Assembly (NCBI GenBank): GCA_963700735.1
Contig: CAVOYR010000005.1
Span: 124,001 to 188,000 of the forward strand
DNA length: 64,000 nucleotides
From: Anderseniella sp963700735
Lineage (GTDB): Bacteria; Pseudomonadota; Alphaproteobacteria; Rhizobiales; Aestuariivirgaceae
Direction: 5' to 3'
In this document: piece after piece, positions 9,466 to 18,142 of the stretch
Layout of the letters: each line of letters starts with the position of its first letter
Position numbering within the stretch: position 1 is the stretch's first letter
Notes under the pieces: generated by a model
The model's input: only the letters and a program-made list of their open reading frames with translations
Databases searched by the model: none
Told to the model about the DNA's origin: nothing
Translations under genes and position numbers: made by a program

Positions 9466-9963
9466 TCACGCGTCCTTGTTTTCGACGGCTTCCGGCTTCG
9501 CCTTGGCAGCGATCACGGTAAGCTTGCCGCCAGCCTTCTCGACTGCGGCGGTGGCCGACTTCGTGGCGTGGTTCACGTGAAGGTCCAGCTTGGCCTTCAG
9601 TTCGCCCTGCCCGAGCAGGCGCACACCGTCACGGGCCTTCGACACGATGCCGGCAGCGATCAGTGCAGCCAGGTCAACCGGCTGCTTGGGATCGAGCTTG
9701 CCTGCATCAACGCCGGCCTGCAGCCGGGACAGGTTGACTTCGTTGAAGTCGAGCTGGTTTGGCTTGGTGAAGCCGCGCTTGGGCAGACGGCGGTAGATTG
9801 GCATCTGGCCGCCTTCGAAGCCCAGTTTCGGACCGCCAGAACGCGCACCATGACCCTTGTGGCCACGGCCTGCGGTCTTGCCCTTGCCGGAACCGATACC
9901 ACGGCCGACACGGGTGCGCTCCTTGCGGGCGCCTTCGTTGTCTGAAATTTCGTTGAGCTTCAT
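9466..9963 (-). CDS. rplO: 50S ribosomal protein L15
   Basis: 165-residue uL15, a late large-subunit assembly protein. The N-terminus contains the glycine/arginine-rich family signature (RTRVGRGIGSGKGKTAGRG, GGQMPIYRRLPKRGF). It lies between rpmD and secY in the spc cluster. Confidence 0.99.
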   Translation of the reverse strand: MKLNEISDNEGARKERTRVGRGIGSGKGKTAGRGHKGHGARSGGPKLGFEGGQMPIYRRLPKRGFTKPNQLDFNEVNLSRLQAGVDAGKLDPKQPVDLAALIAAGIVSKARDGVRLLGQGELKAKLDLHVNHATKSATAAVEKAGGKLTVIAAKAKPEAVENKDA

Positions 9964-10030
9964 TGGTCTGGCTCTCTTCGTGTGTACGGGAACAAGGCCA
10001 CCCCTTCAGGGTGACAGCGAACCCGAAGGA

Positions 10031-10225
10031 TTACTTTGTATCGACGATGCGCACCAGGTGCGCAACCTTGGCGATCATGCCACGAACGGAAGGCGTATCC
10101 TCCAGTTCGCGGGTGCGGTGCATCTTGTTGAGGCCCAGGCCGATGAGCGTTGCACGCTGGTCGCCCGGACGGCGGATCGGCGAGCCGATCTGCTCAACGG
10201 TGATGGTCTTCTTCTTGTCGGCCAT
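10031..10225 (-). CDS. rpmD: 50S ribosomal protein L30
   Basis: 64-residue uL30. The core TITVEQIGSPIRRPGDQRATLIGLGLNKMHR is the family signature. ATG at 10225 (MADKKKT) is preferred over an in-frame TTG four codons upstream because GAGG lies 6-7 bases before it. It lies between rpsE and rplO. Confidence 0.97.
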   Translation of the reverse strand: MADKKKTITVEQIGSPIRRPGDQRATLIGLGLNKMHRTRELEDTPSVRGMIAKVAHLVRIVDTK

Positions 10226-10283
10226 GTCAGTCCTCAATCAAACTGATGTGCGTACGAGGCGCGCAATGTGCCCGGTGACGCGA

Positions 10284-10835
10284 TTAATCTGCGGAAATCT
10301 CGCCATCCTTGCGGCGGGAGATGATGTCCGACACCTTCTTGCCGCGACGGGCAGCAACAGAGCGCGGGCTGGTTTCAGCCTTCAGCGCATCAAAGGTGGC
10401 GCGAACCATGTTGTACGGGTTGGAGGTGCCGACAGACTTTGCCACCACATCCTGCACGCCAACGCTTTCGAACACGGCGCGCATCGGGCCGCCGGCGATA
10501 ATGCCGGTACCGGCCGGAGCCGAGCGCAGCACAACGCGGCCAGCACCGTGGCGGCCACGAACATCGTGATGCAGGGTGCGGCCTTCGCGCAGCGGCACGC
10601 GGATCATGTCGCGCTTGGCGCTTTCGGTTGCCTTGCGGATGGCTTCCGGCACTTCGCGTGCCTTGCCATGACCGAAGCCGACGCGGCCCTTCTGGTCACC
10701 GACAACGACGAGGGCCGCAAAACCGAAACGGCGTCCGCCCTTCACAACCTTTGCAACGCGGTTGATGTGGACCAGCTTGTCGACGAACTCGCTCTCCGGT
10801 TCGCGGTCACGGTCGCGGCGTGGTTCTCTAGCCAT
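10284..10835 (-). CDS. rpsE: 30S ribosomal protein S5
   Basis: 183-residue uS5, which lines the mRNA entry path and affects decoding accuracy. The double-stranded-RNA-binding-like N-terminal domain (LVHINRVAKVVKGGRRFGFAA) and the C-terminal domain (APAGTGIIAGGPMRAVFE) are complete. A basic/acidic N-terminal extension of about 20 residues precedes the core. It lies between rplR and rpmD. Confidence 0.99.
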   Translation of the reverse strand: MAREPRRDRDREPESEFVDKLVHINRVAKVVKGGRRFGFAALVVVGDQKGRVGFGHGKAREVPEAIRKATESAKRDMIRVPLREGRTLHHDVRGRHGAGRVVLRSAPAGTGIIAGGPMRAVFESVGVQDVVAKSVGTSNPYNMVRATFDALKAETSPRSVAARRGKKVSDIISRRKDGEISAD

Positions 10836-10864
10836 GAATTTGTACCTGTTTCAATTCGTAAGGG

Positions 10865-11227
10865 TTAGAACTTGAGGCCCGCTTCGCGCGCCGCATCAGC
10901 CAGCGCCTTGACGCGGCCATGATAGAGATAACCGCCGCGGTCAAACACGACCTGTTCGACACCGGCCTTCTTCGCACGCTCGGCAACCAGCTTGCCCACG
11001 ACTGCAGCTGCTGCAGCGTCGGCCCCGGTCTTGAGGTCCTTGCGAACATCGGCTTCGAGCGTCGAGGCGGCTGCAAGGGTAACACCCTTTGCATCGTCGA
11101 TCACCTGAACCGAGATGTTCTTGTGCGAACGCGAGACCGACAGACGCGGACGGCCGTTGTTACGGGCCTTCAGCTCGTTGCGGATGCGCTGCTTGCGGCG
11201 CGCGGCGACAGTGATTTTTCCAGACAT
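10865..11227 (-). CDS. rplR: 50S ribosomal protein L18
   Basis: 120-residue uL18, which binds 5S rRNA with L5. The core RPRLSVSRSHKNISVQVIDD and C-terminal FDRGGYLYHGRVKALADAAREAGL are standard. It lies between rplF and rpsE. Confidence 0.99.
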   Translation of the reverse strand: MSGKITVAARRKQRIRNELKARNNGRPRLSVSRSHKNISVQVIDDAKGVTLAAASTLEADVRKDLKTGADAAAAAVVGKLVAERAKKAGVEQVVFDRGGYLYHGRVKALADAAREAGLKF

Positions 11228-11259
11228 TTGACTACAGCCTTCCAGCTTGTATCAGCGAA

Positions 11260-11793
11260 TTACTTCTTCTTGCCTTCCTTGCGGAAGATCGTCTCACCGG
11301 CATACTTGATGCCCTTGCCCTTGTACGGCTCCGGCGGACGCCATGCACGGATTTCGGCAGCAACCTGGCCAACACGCTGCTTGTCGATACCGGTGATCTC
11401 GATCTCGGTCGGCTTCGGCGTCTTGATGTCGATGCCCTGCGGGATCGGGTAGACCACGTCATGGCTGTAGCCGAGGTTCAACTGGAGGCCCTGCCCCTGC
11501 ACGGCCGCACGATAGCCAACGCCGTTGATCTCGAGCTTGCGGGTGAAGCCTTCGGCCACACCGGTAATCAGGTTCGAGACCAGCGTACGCGACATGCCCC
11601 AGGCCGAACGTGCCGGCTTGCTCTGGTCGATCGGCTTAACGCTGACCTGGTTGTCCTCGAGAGACACGGTCACCAGGTCAACGAGCTGCGTCTGCAACTC
11701 GCCCTTGGGGCCCTTGGCCTTGACGGTCTGGCCGTCAATGGTCACGGTCACGCCGCTGGGCACGTCAACCGGTTTTTTTCCAATACGAGACAT
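11260..11793 (-). CDS. rplF: 50S ribosomal protein L6
   Basis: 177-residue uL6, near the factor-binding site of the 50S subunit. Two tandem related domains are seen: MSRIGKKPVDVPSGVTV at the start and the C-terminal signature RAWRPPEPYKGKGIKYAGE. It lies between rpsH and rplR. Confidence 0.99.
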   Translation of the reverse strand: MSRIGKKPVDVPSGVTVTIDGQTVKAKGPKGELQTQLVDLVTVSLEDNQVSVKPIDQSKPARSAWGMSRTLVSNLITGVAEGFTRKLEINGVGYRAAVQGQGLQLNLGYSHDVVYPIPQGIDIKTPKPTEIEITGIDKQRVGQVAAEIRAWRPPEPYKGKGIKYAGETIFRKEGKKK

Positions 11794-11874
11794 GGGCTTC
11801 CTTGCCTCCGTTCCTTACTGTAGCGCCGCCAGGCAGCGCTGAATTCTGTCAAAGCCAGACGGTCTGCACCAACC

Positions 11875-12273
11875 TTAGAAGACGGTGCAGATCACCTCGC
11901 CACCTACGTTCTGTTCGCGTGCATCGGTATCCGACATGACGCCCTTGGAGGTGGACATGATAGCCACACCAAGGCCGTTGTAGATGGTCGGCAGGTCGGT
12001 CACCGAGGCATACACGCGCCGGCCCGGCTTGGACACGCGCTTGATCTCGCGGATCACCGGTTCGCCGTCGAAATATTTCAGTTCCACTTCAAGCTCGGCC
12101 TGGCCGTTGCCCTGCTGGGTCACTGCATAGCCGCGGATGTAACCTTCGGCCTGCAGCACTTCCAGCACACGCTCGCGCAGACGCGACGACGGGCTGACAA
12201 CCTTGGACTTGCCGCGCTGCTGCGCATTGCGAATGCGGGTCAGCATATCGCCGATTGGGTCCGTAACGTTCAT
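11875..12273 (-). CDS. rpsH: 30S ribosomal protein S8
   Basis: 132-residue uS8, a central-domain 16S rRNA binder and, in E. coli, the translational repressor of the spc operon. The N-terminus DPIGDMLTRIRNAQQRGK and C-terminus LGVAIMSTSKGVMSDTDAR are family signatures. It lies between rpsN and rplF. Confidence 0.99.
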   Translation of the reverse strand: MNVTDPIGDMLTRIRNAQQRGKSKVVSPSSRLRERVLEVLQAEGYIRGYAVTQQGNGQAELEVELKYFDGEPVIREIKRVSKPGRRVYASVTDLPTIYNGLGVAIMSTSKGVMSDTDAREQNVGGEVICTVF

Positions 12274-12309
12274 TCTCGTTCTCTCCTGAACCTTTAAAGC
12301 GCGAACGCC

Positions 12310-12615
12310 CTACCAGCTTGACTTCACCATACCGGGGACCAGGCCCTGGTTGGCGAGTTCACGCAGTGCGATACGGGACATGGCCAGCTTGCGGTAATAA
12401 CCGCGCGGACGCCCTGAAACCTCGCAGCGATTGCGAACACGATTGGCCGCCGAATTGCGCGGCAGTGCAGCCAGCTTCAGGCGAGCTTCGAAGCGCTCTT
12501 CCATTGGCAGCGACTTGTCGTTGGCAATCGTGCGGAGCTGCTCGCGCTTGGAAGCATACTGCTTCACCAGGCGCTTGCGGCGGTTGTTCTTCTCGATTGA
12601 GCTTTTCTTGGCCAT
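12310..12615 (-). CDS. rpsN: 30S ribosomal protein S14
   Basis: 101-residue uS14 of the long form, without a zinc-binding CxxC pair. MAKKSSIEKNNRRKRLVKQ starts it, and RNRCEVSGRPRGYYRKL is the family signature. The frame is open 51 codons further upstream into rplE, but ATG at 12615 gives the normal protein. It lies between rplE and rpsH. Confidence 0.98.
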   Translation of the reverse strand: MAKKSSIEKNNRRKRLVKQYASKREQLRTIANDKSLPMEERFEARLKLAALPRNSAANRVRNRCEVSGRPRGYYRKLAMSRIALRELANQGLVPGMVKSSW

Positions 12616-12650
12616 TAGTCTTTCCGTTTCGTGTTCTGTTGTCGCCGCCG

Positions 12651-13229
12651 TCAAGCTGCCTGCTGCTGGGTGGCACGCTTGCGGAACGGGAAGTTGAACA
12701 GTGCGAGCAGTTCGCGCGCTTCCTCGTTCGTCTTGGCGGTGGTGCAGATGACGACGTCCATGCCCCACATGCGATCAATCTTGTCGTAGTCGATTTCCGG
12801 GAACACAATGTGCTCCTTCAACCCGGTCGCGTAGTTGCCACGGCCGTCGAAGCTGGTGTCCGGCAGGCCACGGAAGTCACGCACGCGCGGCAGGGCGATG
12901 TTGATGTAACGGTCAAGAAACTCGTACATCCGCGTCTTGCGCAGCGTGACCTTGGCGCCGATGTCCATGCCTTCGCGCAGCTTGAACGTTGCGATCGACT
13001 TGCGGGCCTTGGTGATGGCCGGACGCTGACCGGCGATCTTGGCCAGGTCTTCGGCGGCGGTCTTGACCAGCTTGGAGTCGGTCACGGCTTCGCCCACACC
13101 CATGTTGAGAACGATCTTCTCAAGGCGCGGAACCTGCATCGGGTTGGTGTACCCGAACTTCTCGATCATTGCCGGGCGCACCACGTCTTCGTAGTGCTTC
13201 TTCAGCCGTGCTTCGTAATTGTCAGCCAT
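12651..13229 (-). CDS. rplE: 50S ribosomal protein L5
   Basis: 192-residue uL5, which binds 5S rRNA and contacts S13 and the P-site tRNA. YTNPMQVPRLEKIVLNMGVG, the FDGRGNYATGLKEH loop and the C-terminal MDVVICTTAKTNEEARELL are typical. Its start overlaps the end of rplX by 8 bases. It has a short alanine/glutamine tail. Confidence 0.99.
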   Translation of the reverse strand: MADNYEARLKKHYEDVVRPAMIEKFGYTNPMQVPRLEKIVLNMGVGEAVTDSKLVKTAAEDLAKIAGQRPAITKARKSIATFKLREGMDIGAKVTLRKTRMYEFLDRYINIALPRVRDFRGLPDTSFDGRGNYATGLKEHIVFPEIDYDKIDRMWGMDVVICTTAKTNEEARELLALFNFPFRKRATQQQAA

Positions 13230-13545
13230 CGATCACCTCCCCGGAGCGCCGTGCGACCCGGACCTTCTTGCCGTCGTCGAGTGTCTTGTACCCGACGCGC
13301 GTAGCCTTGCCATCCTTGGGGTCGACATGAGCCAGGTTGGACACGTGGATCGGCATTTCCCTTGCCACAATGCCGCCTTCCTGGCCGGCCGACGCCTTGG
13401 TGTGGCGGCGCGCAACATTGACGCCACTCACCACGGCACGATTTTCCTTGGGGATCATGGCAACAACGTCACCAGACTTGCCCTTGTCCTTGCCGGTCAG
13501 GACGACCACGCGGTCGCCCTTCCTGATTTTCAGCTTCACAGCCAT
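13222..13545 (-). CDS. rplX: 50S ribosomal protein L24
   Basis: 107-residue uL24, an assembly initiator with an N-terminal KOW motif (KIRKGDRVVVLTGKDKGKSG). ATG at 13545 overlaps the last base of the rplN stop (TGATG) and has GGAGG 7 bases upstream; a GTG one codon earlier is less well placed. It lies between rplN and rplE. Confidence 0.98.
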   Translation of the reverse strand: MAVKLKIRKGDRVVVLTGKDKGKSGDVVAMIPKENRAVVSGVNVARRHTKASAGQEGGIVAREMPIHVSNLAHVDPKDGKATRVGYKTLDDGKKVRVARRSGEVIDG

Positions 13546-13913
13546 CACAGCACCTCCGGTGCAAGCGAAATGATCTTCATGTGGTTGCGGGCACGCAGTT
13601 CACGCGGAACGGGGCCAAAAATACGCGTGCCAACCGGTTCGCCCTGGTTATTGATGAGCACGGCAGCATTGCGGTCGAAGCGGATCGCAGAACCGTCGAT
13701 GCGCTGGATGTCCTTGGCGGTGCGCACGACGACTGCCTTCATCACGGCGCCCTTCTTGACGCGGCCGCGCGGAATGGCGTCCTTGATCGACACGACGATG
13801 ATGTCGCCAACGCGGGCATACTTGCGCTTGGAGCCACCAAGCACCTTGATGCACTGGACACGGCGCGCGCCGGAATTGTCGGCAACGTCGAGATTTGTTT
13901 CTACCTGGATCAT
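13545..13913 (-). CDS. rplN: 50S ribosomal protein L14
   Basis: 122-residue uL14, at the subunit interface (bridge B8). MIQVETNLDVADNSGARRVQC and FGPVPRELRARNHMKIISLAPEVL are the family signatures. It lies between rpsQ and rplX, with one-base overlap to rplX. Confidence 0.99.
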   Translation of the reverse strand: MIQVETNLDVADNSGARRVQCIKVLGGSKRKYARVGDIIVVSIKDAIPRGRVKKGAVMKAVVVRTAKDIQRIDGSAIRFDRNAAVLINNQGEPVGTRIFGPVPRELRARNHMKIISLAPEVL

Positions 13914-13997
13914 GGCTTTATCCGTTCTTGTTCAATCCGTTCGCCGTTGCATCCCTGTTTGGGAGCCGGCGGGGCAGTCATCAGTTCAAGTCCCGCG

Positions 13998-14231
13998 TCA
14001 GACCTTCTCGAGGAGCGCCCAGGTCTTGGAGCGCGACATCGGCCTGCACTCTTCGATCCGCACGATGTCGCCAGCCTTGGCCACATTGCCCTCGTCGTGT
14101 GCATGGTACTTTTTGGTACGGCGCACGGTCTTCTTCATCACCGGGTGCGTGAAGCGGCGCTCGACCAGGACCACGATGGTCTTGTCGTTCTTGTCGCTGA
14201 CCACAACACCTTGAAGTACACGCTTTGGCAT
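13998..14231 (-). CDS. rpsQ: 30S ribosomal protein S17
   Basis: 77-residue uS17, a primary 16S rRNA binder with an OB fold. MPKRVLQGVVVSDKNDKTIVV at the start and GDIVRIEECRPMSRSKTW near the end are standard. It lies between rpmC and rplN, with about 85 bases before rplN. Confidence 0.99.
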   Translation of the reverse strand: MPKRVLQGVVVSDKNDKTIVVLVERRFTHPVMKKTVRRTKKYHAHDEGNVAKAGDIVRIEECRPMSRSKTWALLEKV

Positions 14232-14248
14232 CTCTTCAACTCTCCAAA

Positions 14249-14455
14249 TCAGTTTGCAGCAGCAGGCGACAGGACGCGGGCGCGCTGTGCCGTCTTGATG
14301 CGGGCAATGTCACGGCGGACCTGACGGACCCGCGCGGTGTTGTCGATCTGACCGGCTGCCTTCTGGAAGCGCAGGTTGAACTGCTCCTTCTTCAGCTTGA
14401 GCAACTCGTCCTTGAGCTGGTCGTCGGTCATCTGTTTCACGTCACTGGCTTTCAT
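14249..14455 (-). CDS. rpmC: 50S ribosomal protein L29
   Basis: 68-residue uL29, a two-helix protein at the tunnel exit forming part of the SRP and trigger factor docking site with L23. DDQLKDELLKLKKEQFNLRFQKA is the family core. It lies between rplP and rpsQ. Confidence 0.98.
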   Translation of the reverse strand: MKASDVKQMTDDQLKDELLKLKKEQFNLRFQKAAGQIDNTARVRQVRRDIARIKTAQRARVLSPAAAN

Positions 14456-14492
14456 CGCCTTCAGTCCTCAATACTATCTCGTCAGCGGCTGC

Positions 14493-14906
14493 TTATTCGC
14501 CCAGACGCGCCACGAAGCGGGTCTTGATCGGCAGCTTTGCAGCGGCCAGCCGGAATGCTTCCTGTGCGACGTCGCGCGGCACGCCGTCGACTTCAAACAT
14601 GATACGGCCCGGGTGCACGCGTGCTGCCCAGTATTCAACCGAACCCTTGCCCTTGCCCATGCGGACTTCCGTCGGCTTCTTCGAAACCGGCAGATCCGGG
14701 AAGATGCGGATCCATACGCGACCGGCACGCTTCATGTGACGGGTCATCGCGCGACGGGCCGCCTCGATCTGGCGCGCTGTGACGCGAGCCGGTTCCTGGG
14801 CCTTGAGGCCGAAGGTGCCGAAGTTCAATTCGGTGCCACCCTTGGCTGTACCGCTGATCCGGCCCTTGTGTGCCTTGCGGAACTTTGTGCGTTTTGGCTG
14901 CAACAT
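14493..14906 (-). CDS. rplP: 50S ribosomal protein L16
   Basis: 137-residue uL16, which organises the A-site tRNA and peptidyl-transferase environment. MLQPKRTKFRKAHKGR starts it, and AARRAMTRHMKRAGRVWIRIFP and GKGKGSVEYWAARV are conserved. It lies between rpsC and rpmC. Confidence 0.99.
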   Translation of the reverse strand: MLQPKRTKFRKAHKGRISGTAKGGTELNFGTFGLKAQEPARVTARQIEAARRAMTRHMKRAGRVWIRIFPDLPVSKKPTEVRMGKGKGSVEYWAARVHPGRIMFEVDGVPRDVAQEAFRLAAAKLPIKTRFVARLGE

Positions 14907-14971
14907 TGTTCTATTCCTGCTTAATCCGTTCTGGTGTCACCGCGGCTGCGAATGACCCCTGGCCTGTCTTG

Positions 14972-15691
14972 CTAGCCGCGGGGTCCGTCGCGTTCACGGC
15001 GCGGACGAGGTCCGCCGCCTTCCTGCATCTGCTGAATGCGCTTGTCCTGCGCCATCGGGTCGTGCTCAAGGATTTCGCCCTTGAAGATCCAGACCTTGAT
15101 GCCGTTGGTGCCGTAGGCGGTGTGCGCCGTTGCGGTACCATAGTCAACGTCGGCGCGCAGCGTGTGCAGCGGCACACGGCCTTCACGATACCATTCGGTC
15201 CGGGCAATTTCAGCCCCGCCGAGACGGCCCGAGCAGGTGATCCTGATGCCTTCGGCACCCATGCGCATGGCAGACTGCACGGCGCGCTTCATGGCCCGGC
15301 GGAACGCGATGCGGCGCTCGAGCTGCTGGGCGATGTTGTCGGCAACCAGGTTGGCGTCGATTTCGGGCTTGCGCACTTCAACGATGTTGAGGTGCACTTC
15401 GCTGCTGGTCATGCTGGCGATTTCACGGCGCAGCTTTTCAATGTCTGCACCCTTCTTGCCGATCACCACACCCGGACGGGCGGAGTAGATCGTCACGCGG
15501 CACTTCTTGTGCGGGCGCTCGATGATGATGCGGCTGATGCCTGCCTGCTTGAGGGTTTCTCGCAGGTACTCACGGATGCGGAAATCTTCATGCAGCAGCT
15601 TGGCGTATTCGGCGCCATCAGCGAACCAGCGGCTGTCCCAGGTGCGGTTGACGCCGAGGCGGAAACCGATCGGATTGACTTTCTGACCCAT
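14972..15691 (-). CDS. rpsC: 30S ribosomal protein S3
   Basis: 239-residue uS3 of the mRNA entry tunnel. The N-terminus MGQKVNPIGFRLGVNRTWDSRW, a KH domain with GVVIGKKGADIEKL (GxxG loop) and the C-terminal domain GRLGGAEIARTEWYREGRVPL are complete. The tail is arginine/proline-rich. Its ATG overlaps the rplV stop by one base (TGATG). Confidence 0.99.
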   Translation of the reverse strand: MGQKVNPIGFRLGVNRTWDSRWFADGAEYAKLLHEDFRIREYLRETLKQAGISRIIIERPHKKCRVTIYSARPGVVIGKKGADIEKLRREIASMTSSEVHLNIVEVRKPEIDANLVADNIAQQLERRIAFRRAMKRAVQSAMRMGAEGIRITCSGRLGGAEIARTEWYREGRVPLHTLRADVDYGTATAHTAYGTNGIKVWIFKGEILEHDPMAQDKRIQQMQEGGGPRPRRERDGPRG

Positions 15692-16071
15692 CAGGCGGCC
15701 TCCTCGACCTGGCGAACCACGATGGTGATTTCGCTGAAAAACTTCTCGATGCGGCCCACGCGGCCACGGGCACGCGGCGTCCAGCGCTTCATGACCATCT
15801 TCTTGCCGACATACGCTTCGGCAACAACGAGCTCGTTGATGTCGAGGTCGTGGTTGTTCTCGGCATTGGCGATGGCGGACTCGAAAGTCTTCTTCACGTC
15901 ACCGGCGATGCGGCGGCGGGAAAACATCAGGTCGGCCAATGCCTTTTCTACCTTCTTGCCGCGAATGATCGTGGCAACTTCGTTCAGCTTGCGAGGCGAG
16001 ACGCGAAGGTTGCGCGTTACGGCGCGAGCTTCGTTGTCAGCCAGGGTACGCTGTCTGGACGCTTTACCCAT
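15691..16071 (-). CDS. rplV: 50S ribosomal protein L22
   Basis: 126-residue uL22, whose beta hairpin lines the exit tunnel. The conserved core is ARAVTRNLRVSPRKLNEVA, and the hairpin tip is RWTPRARGRVGRIEK with no obvious deletion of the type giving macrolide resistance. It lies between rpsS and rpsC. Confidence 0.99.
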   Translation of the reverse strand: MGKASRQRTLADNEARAVTRNLRVSPRKLNEVATIIRGKKVEKALADLMFSRRRIAGDVKKTFESAIANAENNHDLDINELVVAEAYVGKKMVMKRWTPRARGRVGRIEKFFSEITIVVRQVEEAA

Positions 16072-16077
16072 TGATCC

Positions 16078-16353
16078 TTACCTCTTCGACTTCTTGTCGG
16101 CCTGGTGGCCGTAGTAGGTGCGGGTCGGCGCAAATTCACCGAGCTTGTGGCCCACCATGTCTTCCGAAACTATCACCGGCACATGCTTGTTGCCGTTGTG
16201 GACGGCGAACGTCAGGCCGACGAACTGGGGAAGGATGGTCGAGCGGCGGCTCCAGGTCTTGATCGCCTGGTTGCGACCGGAAGACCGTGCAGCCTCTGCC
16301 TTGTTGAGCAGATACCCGTCAACGAACGGGCCCTTATGCAGTGAACGAGCCAT
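16078..16353 (-). CDS. rpsS: 30S ribosomal protein S19
   Basis: 91-residue uS19 of the 30S head, partner of S13. MARSLHKGPFVDGYLLNKAE and HNGNKHVPVIVSEDMVGHKL are family signatures. It lies between rplB and rplV. Confidence 0.99.
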   Translation of the reverse strand: MARSLHKGPFVDGYLLNKAEAARSSGRNQAIKTWSRRSTILPQFVGLTFAVHNGNKHVPVIVSEDMVGHKLGEFAPTRTYYGHQADKKSKR

Positions 16354-16365
16354 TCAACTTAACCC

Positions 16366-17202
16366 TTATTTCTTCTTGCGCTGGTGGCGCGAGCGAACGA
16401 TGAACTTGTCCGACGACTTGTTGGAACGGGTGCGCTTGCCCTTGGTCGGCTTGCCCCATGGCGTCACAGGGTGACGGCCACCGGATGTACGGCCTTCACC
16501 ACCACCGTGCGGGTGATCGATCGGGTTCATGGCAACACCGCGGACAACCGGGCGGCGGCCACGCCAGCGCGAACGCCCTGCCTTGCCGTCATTGGTATTC
16601 ATGTGGTCCTGGTTCGACACGGCACCGACGGTGGCGCGGCAATCGGACGACACCATGCGGGTCTCGCCGGACTTGAGCCGGATCAGGGCCATCGAACGGT
16701 CACGGCCAACCAGCTGCGCATAACCACCAGCCGAGCGGGCGATCTGGCCACCCTTGCCCGGCTTCATCTCCACGTTGTGGATGATGGTGCCAACCGGCAT
16801 GGACGACAGCGGCATCGAATTGCCCGGCTTCACGTCAACCCCGGTCGAGCCCGACACAACGCTGTCGCCAGCATTCAGGCGCTGCGGAGCCAGGATGTAC
16901 GACAGGTCGCCGTTCTCGTACTTGACGAGGGCGATGAACGCGGTCCGGTTCGGATCGTATTCGATGCGTTCAACCGTTGCGGTGCCTTCACGCGAGCGCT
17001 TGAAGTCCACCACGCGATAGGTACGCTTGTGACCACCACCGCGGCTGAAAGACGTCTGGCGGCCATGGTTGTTGCGGCCACCGCTCTTCGACAGGCCTTC
17101 GGTCAGGGTCTTGACCGGCTTGCCCTTCCAAAGGCCGGAACGGTCAACGATCACCAGTTGACGCTGTCCCGGCGTGTTGGGCTTGAAGGTTTTAAGTGCC
17201 AT
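16366..17202 (-). CDS. rplB: 50S ribosomal protein L2
   Basis: 278-residue uL2, required for subunit association and peptidyl transfer. MALKTFKPNTPGQRQLV starts the protein, and the catalytically important histidine lies in MNPIDHPHGGGEGRT. The end is a lysine-rich tail. It lies between rplW and rpsS. Confidence 0.99.
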   Translation of the reverse strand: MALKTFKPNTPGQRQLVIVDRSGLWKGKPVKTLTEGLSKSGGRNNHGRQTSFSRGGGHKRTYRVVDFKRSREGTATVERIEYDPNRTAFIALVKYENGDLSYILAPQRLNAGDSVVSGSTGVDVKPGNSMPLSSMPVGTIIHNVEMKPGKGGQIARSAGGYAQLVGRDRSMALIRLKSGETRMVSSDCRATVGAVSNQDHMNTNDGKAGRSRWRGRRPVVRGVAMNPIDHPHGGGEGRTSGGRHPVTPWGKPTKGKRTRSNKSSDKFIVRSRHQRKKK

Positions 17203-17231
17203 CGTACTTTGGTCCCGATCGCTCGATTAAC

Positions 17232-17525
17232 TTACAGGCTCGACGTCACGTCGATGGTCTGGCCATCTTCGAGTGTGACGATTGCCTTCTTCACGTCGCT
17301 CTGGCGGCCACGAATGCCACGGAAACGCTTGGTCTTGCCCTTGCGGTTCAGCGTGTTGACGGCCTTCACCTTGACCGAAAACAGTTCTTCAACCGCCTTC
17401 TTGATCTCGGGCTTGGACGCCGTTGCGGCCACATTGAACACCACCTGGTTGACTTCGCTCAGCAAGGTCGCCTTTTCGGTGATCGATGGCGAGCGGATGA
17501 TGTTGTAGTTCTTTTCCATGCTCAT
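17232..17525 (-). CDS. rplW: 50S ribosomal protein L23
   Basis: 97-residue uL23 at the tunnel exit, docking site for trigger factor and SRP. IRSPSITEKATLLSE and VNTLNRKGKTKRFRG are conserved. ATG at 17525 overlaps the rplD stop in an ATGA arrangement; a second ATG two codons in is possible. Confidence 0.98.
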   Translation of the reverse strand: MSMEKNYNIIRSPSITEKATLLSEVNQVVFNVAATASKPEIKKAVEELFSVKVKAVNTLNRKGKTKRFRGIRGRQSDVKKAIVTLEDGQTIDVTSSL

Positions 17526-18142
17526 TTGAAACGCGCCTCCAGCGCATCAACGGCAGCCTTGGTCAGCACCAGCTTCTGGCGGCGCAGGATGTCGTAGACG
17601 TTGATGCCCTGCACAGGCAGCACGTCCACGCCGATCAGGTTGCCGGCAGCCTTGGCGAAGTTCTCGTTCACCTTGTCGCCGTCGATTACCAGCACGTTGC
17701 TGATGCCGAGCTTTTCGAACGCACCGGCCAGGTCCTTGGTCTTCGGCGACTTGGCGTCGGCGTTGTCCAGGATGATCAGTTCGTTGGCCTTCACCTTGGA
17801 AGACAGCGCGTGGCGCAGGGCCAGGGCGCGAACCTTCTTGGGCAGGTCGATGGCGTGGCTGCGAACGACCGGGCCATGGGCCTTGCCGCCACCGATGAAG
17901 ATACCGGAGCGCTTGGAACCGTGACGGGCGCCGCCGCCGCCCTTCTGGCGGCCAAACTTGGCACCGGTGCGGGAGATTTCCGCCCGGCCCTTGGTCTTGT
18001 GGGTACCGGCACGGCGCTTGGCCAGCTGCCAGGTCACCATGCGGTGCAGGATGTCGGCACGCGGCTCGAGACCGAAGATCTCGTCGGAGAGATCAACCGT
18101 GCCTGCCTTCGTGGCGTCGAGGGTCTGGATATCGGTCTTCAT
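17522..18142 (-). CDS. rplD: 50S ribosomal protein L4
   Basis: 206-residue uL4, with a tunnel-lining loop; in E. coli it also represses the S10 operon. The loop segment AEISRTGAKFGRQKGGGGARHG is intact, and GGGKAHGPVVRSHAIDLPKKVR follows. Its ATG overlaps the rplC stop codon (ATGA). Confidence 0.99.
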   Translation of the reverse strand: MKTDIQTLDATKAGTVDLSDEIFGLEPRADILHRMVTWQLAKRRAGTHKTKGRAEISRTGAKFGRQKGGGGARHGSKRSGIFIGGGKAHGPVVRSHAIDLPKKVRALALRHALSSKVKANELIILDNADAKSPKTKDLAGAFEKLGISNVLVIDGDKVNENFAKAAGNLIGVDVLPVQGINVYDILRRQKLVLTKAAVDALEARFK